A stretch of 64,000 nt of DNA from Streptomyces sp. (lineage in GTDB: Bacteria > Actinomycetota > Actinomycetes > Streptomycetales > Streptomycetaceae), in assembly GCF_019510245.1 (NCBI RefSeq), contig NZ_JAEKKT010000137.1, forward strand, positions 16,986 to 80,985, given 5' to 3'. A program made the translations under genes and the position numbers. Positions 10,496 through 21,645 of the stretch are shown here, piece by piece. How positions within the stretch are numbered: the stretch's first letter is position 1; the number at the start of each line of letters is the position of its first letter. The notes beneath the pieces are model-generated. The model saw only the letters and a program-made list of their open reading frames with translations, made no database searches and was not told the DNA's origin.

Positions 10496-10689
10496 CGTGA
10501 TCGTCCTCCCTGGGGGTTCAGGAAAGGTTCTCCCCACTTAACGTAAAGAGAAGGTAATGCACGGCGTCTCGCGGTTCGGTTCGCGTACTGCCACAGGCCC
10601 GTCACAGAACGGAGGGCCAGGTCCGGCCTGCCACGGCCCCGGGCGGCGTGCAATGATGTCCGCGCCAACTGCATACCGGCCGCTTGAAT

Positions 10690-10890
10690 CCGCGCGGGAG
10701 AGTCCCCAGCCGTCTTCGCTGGGGCGCCGAAGGAGCAAGTCCCTCCCTTGAATCTCTCAGGCCCCGTTACCGCGCGGGCGAGGCACATCTGAAAAGCGGG
10801 CCGCTGTGTCAGTGGCTCCACCCAAGGTGCAAGCCGTGGTCACATCCGTGGTCAGGGCGAACCTCTCAGGTTCCGATGACAGATGGGGAG
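10690..10890 (+). ncRNA. Tandem glycine riboswitch upstream of gcvT
   Basis: Two consecutive aptamers. The first (10690-10778) contains CGCCGAAGGAGCAAGTCCC and the hallmark AATCTCTCAGGCCCC, closed by CCGCGCGG pairing at each end. The second (10786-10885) contains CCAAGGTGCAAGCC and GCGAACCTCTCAGGTTCCGA, closed by CATCTG (10786-10791) with CAGATG (10880-10885). These match the conserved glycine riboswitch elements, which sense glycine cooperatively and typically switch on glycine cleavage genes. The downstream ATGACAG (10876-10882) can pair perfectly with CTGTCAT (10903-10909), competing with the second aptamer's closing stem, so this is the likely expression platform. gcvT starts at 10941. 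Confidence 0.93.
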
Positions 10891-10940
10891 GACAGCCCTC
10901 GCCTGTCATGCCCTTGGGACCTCCGGGAGACGACCGACCG

Positions 10941-12068
<1,128 letters not shown>

Positions 12069-12191
12069 TCGCCGCAACCGGCGTCGGCACCAGCCACCGG
12101 GCGTGACCTGGCGCACATCGCCGCTGGTCACGCGCGTTCCCAGCAGTCCCCCATCCACCAGCACTCCCCCGCGTACAGGAGAATTCAGGCC

Positions 12192-12569
12192 ATGAGCAAC
12201 CCCCAGCAGCTGCGTTACAGCAAGGAGCACGAGTGGCTGACGGCCGCCGAGGACGGCGTGGCGACGGTCGGCATCACGGAGCACGCGGCCAACGCGCTCG
12301 GTGACGTCGTCTTCGTCCAGCTCCCGGCGGTCGGCGACACGGTGACCGCGGGCGAGTCCTGCGGCGAGCTGGAGTCGACCAAGTCGGTGTCCGACCTGTA
12401 CGCGCCGGTCACCGGTGAGATCACCGCGGTCAACGAGGACGTCGTCGACGACCCGTCCCTGGTGAACTCGGCCCCCTTCGAGGGCGGCTGGCTGTTCAAG
12501 GTGCGCGTCACGGACGAGCCGGGCGACCTGCTCTCGGCCGACGAGTACACCGCCTTCATTGCCGGCTGA
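12192..12569 (+). CDS. gcvH: Glycine cleavage system H protein
   Basis: 125-residue lipoyl carrier, the usual size. The lipoylation motif [15 protein letters not shown] holds the modified lysine, within the H-protein pattern YSKEHEWL ... [17 protein letters not shown] ... [13 protein letters not shown] ... GGWLFKV. GcvH shuttles the aminomethyl intermediate among the P, T and L proteins. ATG at 12192 follows AGGAGA. It lies 123 bp after gcvT and 39 bp before glyA, so it is probably co-transcribed and shares glycine control. Confidence 0.98.
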   Translation: MSNPQQLRYSKEHEWLTAAEDGVATVGITEHAANALGDVVFVQLPAVGDTVTAGESCGELESTKSVSDLYAPVTGEITAVNEDVVDDPSLVNSAPFEGGWLFKVRVTDEPGDLLSADEYTAFIAG

Positions 12570-12608
12570 GAGCCGCCGCAGACCCCGGCCTAGGAGTCGT
12601 AGAAACAG

Positions 12609-13871
12609 ATGTCCGTTCTGAACACGCCCCTGCACGAGCTCGACCCCGAGGTAGCCGCCGCGGTCGACGCCGAGCTGGCGCGCCAGCAGTCCACCCTGGA
12701 GATGATCGCCTCGGAGAACTTCGCTCCGCTCGCGGTCATGGAGGCGCAGGGCTCGGTCCTCACCAACAAGTACGCCGAGGGTTACCCGGGGCGCCGCTAC
12801 TACGGCGGCTGCGAGCACGTCGACGTCACCGAGCAGATCGCCATCGACCGGGTGAAGGAGCTGTTCGGCGCCGAGTACGCCAACGTGCAGCCGCACTCCG
12901 GTGCCTCCGCCAACCAGGCGGCCCTGTTCGCGCTGGCCCAGCCCGGCGACACCATCCTGGGCCTGGACCTCGCCCACGGCGGCCACCTGACCCACGGCAT
13001 GCGGCTGAACTTCTCCGGCAAGCAGTTCGACGTGGTCGCGTACCACGTGGACGACTCCGGTCTCGTCGACATGGCCGAGGTGGAGCGGCTCGCCAAGGAG
13101 CACCGCCCGAAGGTGATCATCGCGGGCTGGTCGGCGTACCCGCGGCAGCTGGACTTCGCGGAGTTCCGCCGGATCGCCGACGAGGTCGAGGCCTACCTGT
13201 GGGTCGACATGGCCCACTTCGCGGGCCTGGTCGCGGCGGGTCTGCACCCGAACCCGGTCCCCTACGCGGACGTGGTCACCTCCACCACCCACAAGACCCT
13301 CGGCGGTCCGCGCGGCGGCATCATCCTGGCCCGCCAGGCCTTCGCGAAGAAGCTGAACTCGTCCGTCTTCCCGGGCTTCCAGGGCGGTCCCCTGGAGCAC
13401 GTGATCGCGGCGAAGGCGGTCTCCTTCAAGGTCGCCGCCTCGGAGGACTTCAAGGAGCGCCAGCGTCGTACGGTGGAGGGTGCGCGCATCCTGGCGGAGC
13501 GGCTCACCGCCGCCGACGCCCGCGAGGCCGGCGTGAACGTCCTGTCCGGCGGCACGGACGTCCACCTGATCCTCGTCGACCTGCGTGAGTCCGAGCTGGA
13601 CGGGCAGCAGGCCGAGGACCGGCTCCACGAGGTCGGCATCACGGTCAACCGCAACGCCGTCCCGAACGACCCGCGGCCGCCGATGGTCACCTCGGGCCTG
13701 CGGATCGGCACCCCGGCGCTGGCCACCCGCGGCTTCACGGCCGAGGACTTCGCCGAGGTCGCGGACGTGATCGCCGAGACGCTGAAGCCGTCCTACGACG
13801 CGGCGGCCCTGAAGACCCGGGTCGAGGCGCTGACGGCGAAGCACCCGCTTTACCCCGGTCTGAACAAGTAG
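12609..13871 (+). CDS. glyA: Serine hydroxymethyltransferase
   Basis: 420-residue PLP enzyme converting serine and tetrahydrofolate to glycine and methylene-tetrahydrofolate, reversibly. Visible family features: [19 protein letters not shown], the [16 protein letters not shown] substrate loop, [25 protein letters not shown] and the PLP-lysine motif [13 protein letters not shown]. Length is normal. It is placed directly after gcvH; with the glycine cleavage system it turns two glycines into one serine. An inverted repeat follows its stop, before sdaA. Confidence 0.98.
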   Translation: MSVLNTPLHELDPEVAAAVDAELARQQSTLEMIASENFAPLAVMEAQGSVLTNKYAEGYPGRRYYGGCEHVDVTEQIAIDRVKELFGAEYANVQPHSGASANQAALFALAQPGDTILGLDLAHGGHLTHGMRLNFSGKQFDVVAYHVDDSGLVDMAEVERLAKEHRPKVIIAGWSAYPRQLDFAEFRRIADEVEAYLWVDMAHFAGLVAAGLHPNPVPYADVVTSTTHKTLGGPRGGIILARQAFAKKLNSSVFPGFQGGPLEHVIAAKAVSFKVAASEDFKERQRRTVEGARILAERLTAADAREAGVNVLSGGTDVHLILVDLRESELDGQQAEDRLHEVGITVNRNAVPNDPRPPMVTSGLRIGTPALATRGFTAEDFAEVADVIAETLKPSYDAAALKTRVEALTAKHPLYPGLNK

Positions 13872-13880
13872 TTCCCTGGT

Positions 13881-13906
13881 GGGGGCACCCGACGGCGTGT
13901 GCCCCC
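13881..13906 (+). terminator. Hairpin between glyA and sdaA
   Basis: Perfect 8-bp stem GGGGGCAC (13881-13888) with GTGCCCCC (13899-13906), 10-nt loop, no T-tract. It sits 10 bp after the glyA stop and about 20 bp before the sdaA start, so it could terminate part of the transcript and lower sdaA relative to glyA. Confidence 0.6.
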
Positions 13907-13927
13907 GCCCTCTCTGGAGGAGTTCCC

Positions 13928-15295
<1,368 letters not shown>

Positions 15296-15536
15296 GGATA
15301 CAGGCCCTGACCAGCGCTTTCGTTTCTTTCGGTGCTGTCGGAGCCTTCTCTGCTTACGCAGCGGAAAGTCCCCGAAATGCCCCTGAGACAGGCGTGAAAG
15401 TCCCAGGAAGTTCCCATGGAAGGGGCTCTTGACCTGCGGGTTCGCGGTATGTGATCAACGCCGGATACAGCGCCCACCCACCACTGGACGTATTAAATCG
15501 ATCCCCTGGGTCCACCTGAGGGGTGCCATTCGATAC

Positions 15537-16151
15537 ATGGACGCTGCGGAAAGCTCGCGCCTGGAACAGCGGCTAGCCGCCCTCTCCCCCACATTCACGA
15601 CCGCGCAAGCACGTCAGGCCCTGCTCTCCCCTCGCGATCTGGCGAACTTGGTCACGGAAGCGGAGATAGACGAACTGTCCCGTGGGGTGTACCGGCGAGC
15701 AGACGCCCCGGAGACCGCGCACGCGGATCTGCTGGCCGTTTGCGCACGGGCCCCTCGCGCCGTCGTGTGCGGTGAATCCGCCCTGGCCCTGCATGAGCTG
15801 ATCGACGATATCCCCGCAGCAGTACACATCGCCGTGCCGCGCGGTACACGCCGCCCGACGATTTCCTACCCGCCGACCGTGGTGGCGCAGTACGCCGTGA
15901 AGACCTTCGGCCTCGGTATCGAACGGTTCGAAGCAGCCCCGGGAGAGAGCATCCCCATGTACAACGCAGCCCGCAGCGTCGTCGATGCGATGCGCCACCG
16001 CAGCCGCCTCGGCGAGACCCTCGCCCTGTCCGCGCTTGGCCGCTACCTGCGCCGGAGCGGACGCGGCGGGGTCAGCGAACTCCAGCACATCGCAGGCGAG
16101 TTGGACGCTCTCTCCGTCGTCCGCCCCGCCGTAGAAGCGGTGCTCACCTGA
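15537..16151 (+). CDS. AbiEi family antitoxin of a type IV toxin-antitoxin system (apparently orphaned)
   Basis: 204 residues from ATG at 15537 (start fixed by the family N-terminal helix MDAAESSRLEQRLAALSP). It has the AbiEi winged-helix N-terminus (TTAQARQALLSPRDLANLV, ELSRGVYRRA) followed by the antitoxin domain with CGESALALHELIDDIP, VHIAVPRGTRRPTIS and the end-of-domain VVDAMRHRS. AbiEi normally represses its operon and neutralises the nucleotidyltransferase toxin AbiEii. The stop codon overlaps the ATG of a following frame in TGATG, the typical abiEi-abiEii junction, but that frame closes after 26 codons. The antitoxin therefore appears to have lost its toxin. Confidence 0.83.
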   Translation: MDAAESSRLEQRLAALSPTFTTAQARQALLSPRDLANLVTEAEIDELSRGVYRRADAPETAHADLLAVCARAPRAVVCGESALALHELIDDIPAAVHIAVPRGTRRPTISYPPTVVAQYAVKTFGLGIERFEAAPGESIPMYNAARSVVDAMRHRSRLGETLALSALGRYLRRSGRGGVSELQHIAGELDALSVVRPAVEAVLT

Positions 16152-16231
16152 TGGCCAACCCCACCCGCGGCACATCGACATCTTCGGCCGCTCGCCCCCA
16201 GGAGGCCGGCCAGGTTCCACGACCGCCATGA
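16151..16231 (+). pseudogene. Truncated AbiEii toxin start (remnant)
   Basis: A 26-codon frame begins MANPTRGTSTSSAARP and overlaps the AbiEi stop by one base (TGATG). Actinobacterial AbiEii nucleotidyltransferases commonly begin with MANPTR or MTNPTR, so this looks like the first few codons of the toxin followed by unrelated sequence. No nucleotidyltransferase motif is seen downstream. The assignment rests on a short match plus the operon junction, so it is tentative. Confidence 0.5.
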
Positions 16232-16255
16232 CGGACCCCGCCAGGGCACGCCATA

Positions 16256-16286
16256 CGATATCGCTTCTCGTGCAAATCTGATATCA
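16256..16286 (+). promoter_or_regulatory. Paired GATATC palindromes upstream of vapBC (candidate operator)
   Basis: Two related palindromes, CGATATCG (16256-16263) and TGATATCA (16279-16286), lie 23 bp apart centre to centre and 33-63 bp before the vapB start. The region is unusually A/T rich for the window. VapBC-type complexes usually autoregulate through paired palindromes at their own promoter, so this is a reasonable operator candidate. Confidence 0.5.
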
Positions 16287-16318
16287 TTTGGTGGTTCTAA
16301 TCACGCGAGGAGGCCAGT

Positions 16319-16561
16319 ATGGCGAGGACAGTAATCGACCTCGACGAGACCATGGTCGCCGAGGCCATGCGCATCTTCGGCACCAAGACAAAAGCCCAGG
16401 CCGTACGCCTCGCCATGGAGGACGCCGTCAAACGGCACCTGCGACAGGAGGGCTTCGACGCCATGGACGCCGGCGACTTCGACTTCAGCGAGATCATCGA
16501 GAGCACCGGCCCCCGGAACGCCGACGGAACCCTTAAGCGCGAAGGTGGCCGAGCCGCCTGA
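16319..16561 (+). CDS. vapB: VapB family antitoxin (type II toxin-antitoxin)
   Basis: 80-residue protein with the VapB ribbon-helix-helix start (MARTVIDLDETMVAEAMRIF, TKTKAQAVRLAMEDAVKRHL) for DNA binding, and an acidic C-terminal tail (DAGDFDFSEIIEST) of the sort that wraps the toxin. ATG at 16319 follows GCGAGGAGG. Its stop overlaps the toxin ATG (TGATG), giving coupled translation. It neutralises the PIN-domain RNase encoded next and probably represses the operon through the palindromes just upstream. Confidence 0.9.
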   Translation: MARTVIDLDETMVAEAMRIFGTKTKAQAVRLAMEDAVKRHLRQEGFDAMDAGDFDFSEIIESTGPRNADGTLKREGGRAA

Positions 16562-16980
16562 TGCAGGACCGCTACCTGATCGACAAGTCCGCTCTGGCGC
16601 GCTGGACAAAACCCGGCGTCAGAGAGGTACTCAAGCCCCTCCACGAGCGCTACTTGCTCTCGGTCTGCCAACCCACCGAATACGAGATGATCCACTCGGC
16701 CCGGGACGCCGCCGAGGCAACGCGAATCAGTACCTGGCTGCACGCCTTCGACTACCTGCACAGTGACGACCACACTTTCACTCGCGCCCTGGAGGTCCAG
16801 CGCCACGCTCTCAACGCAGGCTTCCACCGGGCACTGTCACTCCCCGACCTTCTCATCGCCGCCACAGCGGAGCTGAACCGGCTGACCGTCCTCCACTACG
16901 ACGGCGACTTCGACATGATCGCCTCCCTCACCGGCCAACCCACCGAGTGGGTCGTGACACCAGGCATCGCCGACCGCTGA
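16561..16980 (+). CDS. vapC: VapC family PIN-domain ribonuclease toxin
   Basis: 139-residue PIN-domain protein. Acidic metal-binding residues are in the expected order: Asp in YLIDKSA near the N-terminus, Glu in PTEYEMI, Asp in SLPDLLIAATA and Asp in LHYDGDFDMIA. VapC toxins cleave RNA, often tRNA or rRNA, when the antitoxin is lost. The gene is intact and paired with vapB, making it the one apparently complete toxin-antitoxin system of the island. Confidence 0.9.
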   Translation: MQDRYLIDKSALARWTKPGVREVLKPLHERYLLSVCQPTEYEMIHSARDAAEATRISTWLHAFDYLHSDDHTFTRALEVQRHALNAGFHRALSLPDLLIAATAELNRLTVLHYDGDFDMIASLTGQPTEWVVTPGIADR

Positions 16981-17204
16981 ACGGTGAGACCGCAATTGAG
17001 ACCACTGGCTCCTACAGGGAGCGTGCCGTGCCTCGACATCGGCGATCGCGTGAGTGCCGGAGGCCCAGACTCCAGGCCACCGCCCGCCGCCGCAGCCCGG
17101 CCCATACTGACCCGTCGTGGGGAACGCCATACGCTGCGTGCTGGAGAGCGAGACATCCGGCTGGCCCGGAGAGGGGACTGAGATGAGTGCACGCAGCAGG
17201 TCGT

Positions 17205-18056
17205 CGGTGCGGCAGTCTCCCCCGGGCCCGCACCCGAAAGCGGCGGGGAACAATCGGCTGTCATCCTCGGCGGCGTCGGGAAGAGTACTCTCGCGCTCGC
17301 GTATGCCCACAGGAACCGTCGCTACCACACCGTGGCGTGGTGGATCGCCGCCGGTTCGCCCGACCGCATCGAGCAGACGCCGGCCGACCTCGCTCTGCGC
17401 CTGATCCCCGCATGGGCCGGCAGCGCGTCCACCGAGGAACGTGCCGCCTGGGCGATGATGTGGCTGCAGTGGCAACCAGGTTGGCTGCTGGTCTTCGACA
17501 ACGTCGAGGACCCGGCCGAACTGCGACCCTACATCGGCGCGCCGGACGGCTACGTCATCGCCACCAGCCGACGGGCAGCCGGATGGTCGACCTCGGTCGC
17601 GACGCTCGCCCTGGACGTACTCGACCTGGCCGCAGCGGGCAAGCTCCTCTGCCGACACGTGTTCGGTGGACTCCGCCGTCCCCCCGTCAGATGCAGGAGA
17701 CCCGGGCCCCCGCCGCTGACCTCGGGCAGCTCCCCTCGCGCTGGAGCAGGCCGGCGCCTACCTCGCACAGAACCCGAGGATCGGCGTCGAGAGCTATCGC
17801 GGAAGGCTGGTCGGCAAGTTGGACACGGCTCCCGACGGCGTCGACCCAGAGCGCACCATCGCCCGGATCTGGAGCCAGACGATCAGCGCCCTCACCGAGC
17901 GCACCCCCCTCACAGTCTCCGTCCTGTCCACGCTGGCGTGGCTGGCTCCCGATGACATCCCGGTAGAGCTCCTGGCCCCTGCCGCCGACGACAGCGACGA
18001 CCTCCATGAGGCCCTTGGGATCCTTGGCGTCGGCGAGTACCAGCAGAACAGCTGCG
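17205..18056 (+). pseudogene. Broken NB-ARC/STAND ATPase gene (frameshifted, C-terminally truncated)
   Basis: The plus strand encodes pieces of an NB-ARC ATPase in different frames. A first frame has the P-loop VILGGVGKSTLALAYAH, then RNRRYHTVAWWIAAGS, LQWQPGWLLVFDNVEDP (Walker B-like) and IGAPDGYVIATSRRAAGW. Around 17690-17745 the frame breaks: GQLP continues as LALEQAGAYLAQNPRI only after a 1-nt deletion in a C-run near 17732. The downstream frame continues ERTIARIWSQTISALTERTP and LAWLAPDDIPVELLAP, typical of the NB-ARC/TPR proteins of Streptomyces, and stops being recognisable at about 18056. The N-terminal part and all TPR repeats are missing. An intact relative lies at 39656-41686. Confidence 0.8.
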
Positions 18057-18074
18057 GCGGCAAGTACTACGTAC

Positions 18075-19811
18075 GCGCAGCTTGCCCGTCGCCGCTTGGC
18101 CCCGATGAGACCGTCGGACTCTGCGGCTAGTTGGCGGGATACGGCCATCCGCTGTGCGGTGAGCGCCTGGTGCCGCTGCTGCTCGCTGAGCCGGTATTGC
18201 TGCCACGCGATCAGTCCCGCGGTAAGGGCGAGGACGAGCAGGATCGACAAGGCCAGAGCGAACTGGCGCAGGCGCCGGGTAGTGCGGCCGGCTGCTTCTT
18301 CTTCGCGACGGCGAGCCGTGGTACTGAAGACGAGGAACTCCCGCTCCAGAGCCGTGAGGTCGCTCTCGGCGTCTGTGCGGAGGAAGGTGTCTTCGGCTGC
18401 GGTGAGCCGGGTATCGCGATACAACGCGCCCGGGTCACGGTCGAGGTCGTCCCACGTCCGTGCGGCTTCGGTGAGCTGACGGTGAAGACGCAGGCGGTCG
18501 CGCGCTTCGTTGATCCATGCCTGTAGCCGGGGCCACGCGGCGATCAGAGCTTCGTGGGCCAGGTCGACGGTGTCCTGTTCAAGGGTGAGCGGGCGGGCGC
18601 GGGCGAGGTGTTCGAGGACCTTGGCCGTGCCGTTGGGGTCACCGAAGTCGAGTTCCGTGCGAGGAGCGGGCCGTCGGGTATCGGGAGTCCCTTCGCCCGG
18701 GGTGATCAGGCGCAGCATGATGCGGCGCACGAGGTCAGCCTGCGACTGGGTCAGACGGGAGTGGACGTCTTCGGCGGTGCGGGCGATGGCACCGTTGAGA
18801 CCGCCGACTGCCTGATACGCCTCCAGGGTGAGGGCTCGACCTTTGCGGCGACGCCAGGTCTCCAGCAAGGCGTGGGACATCAGGGGCAGGGCGCCGGGTT
18901 CGTCTTCGACCTCGTCGAGGATGCCAGCGGTCAGTTCTCGTTCCACGATCATCCCCGCCGCCTGGGCGGGTTTGGTGATGGCCTGGCGCAACTCGTCGCG
19001 GCTCATTGGGCCGGCCAGCACGGTGCCATCCTGTAACGCAGCGGTGAGGGCGGGATGTTCGGCGCAGCGACCTAGGAAATCGGCCCGCACGGCGATGACG
19101 ACGCGCAGTCGGCTTGCCGGGTCGGTGGCGGCCAGGATTCGGTCGATGAACTGATTGCGTTCGGCTCCGTCGGTGCAGAGTGTGTAGAGCTCCTCGAACT
19201 GGTCGATGATCAGCCACGTGTCGCCGTCGGCGTCCTTCGGTATCAGCCGTCGATCATGGACGCACAGAGGATGCTCCCCGGGCGTGAGAATGCGCACGGA
19301 GGTAGGCCGCGGACCGGTCGCCTCGGGGCTGCGCAGGCATGGGATGAGGCCAGCGCGCAGCAGAGAGGACTTGCCACTGCCCGAAGGGCCGAACACAGCA
19401 GTGAACCGGAGGGAATGGGTCAACTCAAGCAGGCGGTCGGTGAGCTCGTCGCGGCCGAAAAACAGATCGGCGTCGCCAGGTTCGAAGCGGGCCAAACCCC
19501 GGTACGGAGGCTCGGCATCCTCCTCAGTGCGGGGTTCCGCCGCTACTGCAGCGGCCGCCTGAAGCCACCGCTCCTCCCACTCCTCCGGATCACCACCGCA
19601 CGCCTTCACGTAGGCCAGCACGACGAGCAGGGTCGGCAGCCGCTCACCACCAGCAGCCTGCGGCAGCGTGCTCGCCCCCTGCCCCCCCCCGCTGCGCCAT
19701 CACCCGATACGTCGGACTCCCGGCCTCCGCACGCAGTTTGCGTAACTGCAACGCGAACTGCGCAACCGGCCCGGCACTCGGATCCAGTGGGCTTTCTGGA
19801 CGTCCCGCCAT
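18075..19811 (-). pseudogene. Broken nSTAND1-type ATPase with XRE-like N-terminus (frameshift and 3' truncation)
   Basis: Minus-strand gene whose natural start is the ATG at 19811 (MAGRPESPLDPSAGPVAQFA, then an XRE-like helix-turn-helix). A 9-G run (C-run on the plus strand, 19682-19690) shifts the frame; with 8 G it would read QRGGQGASTLPQAAGGERL into LAYVKACGGDPEEW. Beyond that the frame is open: FFGRDELTDRLLEL, Walker A GPSGSGKSSLLRAGLIP, Walker B TWLIIDQFEELYTLC, EPGALPLMSHALLETW, and one membrane helix (ALALSILLVLALTAGLIAW). Homologues continue with AESDGLIGAKPDLA and a WD40 propeller; here sequence diverges right after LIGAK, at about 18090. What follows is the reverse strand of the broken NB-ARC gene. 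Confidence 0.82.
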
Positions 19812-20102
19812 CGACGGCCCCCTGCTCGTCCCGCCTCCCCCGTGGATGCGGCGCTGTGGCCGCAGAAGCTACGCGCGCCCGCCGCTGAAGGGCAAACCAA
19901 AGGCGCGCTCTTCGGTCAGCGCCCCCGGCTGCCCCATGACCTGCGGTGCGGCCATTGATCAGGGTGGCGGAAGCGGCTCCCCATTCAATCCCCCGACCGG
20001 AACTGTCGTGCCAGCGGGGCGAACCACCTCGCAATTCACCGGATGCTGCCGATTGTGCCTTGCTGCTGCAGGCAGGCGGCTACCGCAGAAAGGAAAACGT
20101 CC

Positions 20103-20534
20103 ATGAACATGCGACGGGTCGCGTCAGCTGTGGCGGCTACCGCCATCGCAGCCGGCGGCATGGTCGCCAGCTCGGGAACAGCCGAGGCGGCGCGCATCTC
20201 CTGCTACGCCTCCAGCTGCAACCACCTCAACCCGTACAAGACCACCTGCGCCGGAGACGCAATCCGGCCCCTGCCGGGCGCCAAGGACAGCGACGGTTCC
20301 GTGGTGTACCTGTACTACAGCCCTTCCTGCCGTGCCACGTGGGCCGAGACCTGGAGCGCTCCCTACAAGACCCGCATCGTGGTCTACCGGGATGGTGGAA
20401 GCCTGCACAGCGAGGACTGGGCGACCTACGGGGCGCACACCTGGACCGGAATGATCAACGACGCTGGTTACAAATCCTTCGCCGTGATCTGCCCGCCTGA
20501 CGGTTTGGGCTGCGCTCAAACCAGCTCTTACTGA
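20103..20534 (+). CDS. DUF2690 family secreted protein
   Basis: 143 residues; ATG at 20103 behind GAAAGGA. A signal peptide (MNMRRVASAVAATAIAAGGMVASSGTAEA is the leader, cleavage after an Ala-x-Ala) precedes a ~110-residue domain with spaced Cys: ISCYASSCNHLNPYKTTC, VYLYYSPSCRATWAE and a late Cys pair (VICPPDGLGC). This Cys pattern with a YSP.CRATWAR-type core is the DUF2690 family, common in Streptomyces next to NB-ARC/STAND or regulatory genes. Function is unknown; probably secreted and disulphide-stabilised. Confidence 0.8.
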   Translation: MNMRRVASAVAATAIAAGGMVASSGTAEAARISCYASSCNHLNPYKTTCAGDAIRPLPGAKDSDGSVVYLYYSPSCRATWAETWSAPYKTRIVVYRDGGSLHSEDWATYGAHTWTGMINDAGYKSFAVICPPDGLGCAQTSSY

Positions 20535-20861
20535 GCACAACCGCTGCCGAACCCGCACCAGAGCGCACGGTGGGGCTGGTCTGCTGGCCGACGCGAGGGG
20601 AGCGGCCGGCAGCCCGGCGCGACAGCCAGGACGTTACCCACCGCTCGTCAGCGGTGCGGATCCGTCTCCTGCAGCCGACACGCCCAGCAGTACGCCTGAG
20701 CTGCGGTCCAGCCAGTCACCTGGTGCGGCAGACGGGCTGCTCCGTCCGGACGGAAAGGCCGCCCTGCCAAACGGCACAAAAAGCGCACCAAGATCGGGCA
20801 GGTCGGCCGCCGTGAACAACCCGAGCGCGCCATGCAGTGCGGCGCGTGAGGAGCCCCACGC
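20535..20861. other. Non-coding stretch before the sigma factor gene
   Basis: About 330 bp with no convincing gene in any frame. The last part (GTGAGGAGCC before the ATG at 20862) supplies the ribosome site of the sigma factor gene. No clear promoter, repeat or RNA was recognised. Confidence 0.5.
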
Positions 20862-21401
20862 ATGAACCCCGGCAAGCATCGCGCCATGGTGCTGGAATTC
20901 GAGGACTACGTCCGTACCCGGCACGACGCTTTACTGCGCAGCGCCCGGCGCTTGGTCGGCGACCCGCTCGACGCCCAGGACCTCTTGCAGATCGCGCTCT
21001 TGCGCACTTACCGCCAGTGGGAACGCATCGCCGACAAACGACTCGCCGACGCCTACCTGCGCCGTGTCATGATCAACACGCGCACCGAGTGGTGGCGGGC
21101 ACAGAAATTGAAAGAAGTTCCGACTGCACACATACCCGAGGCACTCGTCCAGGACTGCAGCGACCAACACGCCGACAGGGCCCTGCTGACGGACGCCCTG
21201 AAGAGTCTGGCCCCCAACCAGCGCAGCGTCGTCGTGCTCCGGTACTGCGAGCAGATGACCACGGACGAGACCGCCGCCACGCTCGGCATGGCCCCCGGAA
21301 CGGTCAAGAGCACACTGCACCGCGCGCTCACCCGACTCCGTCAGGACATCGCACGCCGCGACCCCGACGCTGCATCCGCATCAGCCACGGGACATCGATG
21401 A
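20862..21401 (+). CDS. SigE-family ECF RNA polymerase sigma factor
   Basis: 179 residues. Region 2 is FEDYVRTRHDALLRSARRL through DAQDLLQIALLRTYRQWERI; region 4 is LKSLAPNQRSVVVLRYCEQMTTDETAATLGMAPGTVKS with a helix-turn-helix that contacts the -35 element. It matches the small SigE-type ECF factors abundant in Streptomyces. ATG at 20862 follows GAGGAG; an internal ATG at 20886 (MVLEFEDYV) is the alternative. No anti-sigma gene is adjacent: the next genes are the small helical protein and the NACHT NTPase, 245 bp downstream, so it may control them or stand alone. Confidence 0.87.
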   Translation: MNPGKHRAMVLEFEDYVRTRHDALLRSARRLVGDPLDAQDLLQIALLRTYRQWERIADKRLADAYLRRVMINTRTEWWRAQKLKEVPTAHIPEALVQDCSDQHADRALLTDALKSLAPNQRSVVVLRYCEQMTTDETAATLGMAPGTVKSTLHRALTRLRQDIARRDPDAASASATGHR

Positions 21402-21645
21402 ACAACGGCCTGCCGCCAGGAGGATGACAGTTTCTATTGGCAGCGGCCATGGCTCTGAACGATGCCTACGACAGAACCGTCTGCCGGAAGTGGGAGTTCA
21501 CGGCTGGTGGCCGACGTCGGCGCGAGGCAACCTGTCTCTCGACACGGCGCCACGATGAGCTGTCGGTCCTCGCCCCGAGCGCCTTGCGTTGCGTAGGCCG
21601 GCACGGCACGATCTCATTCGTGAACGAGCAGAGGCGGTGGGACAG

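Noticed and set aside
10538..10821. Short minus-strand frames over the gcvT leader
   Set aside because: They overlap the conserved riboswitch sequence, which explains the region better.
17687..18075. C-terminal continuation of the nSTAND1 frame
   Set aside because: This part is the reverse strand of the NB-ARC remnant and has no WD40 pattern; treated as read-through past a truncation, not protein sequence with function.
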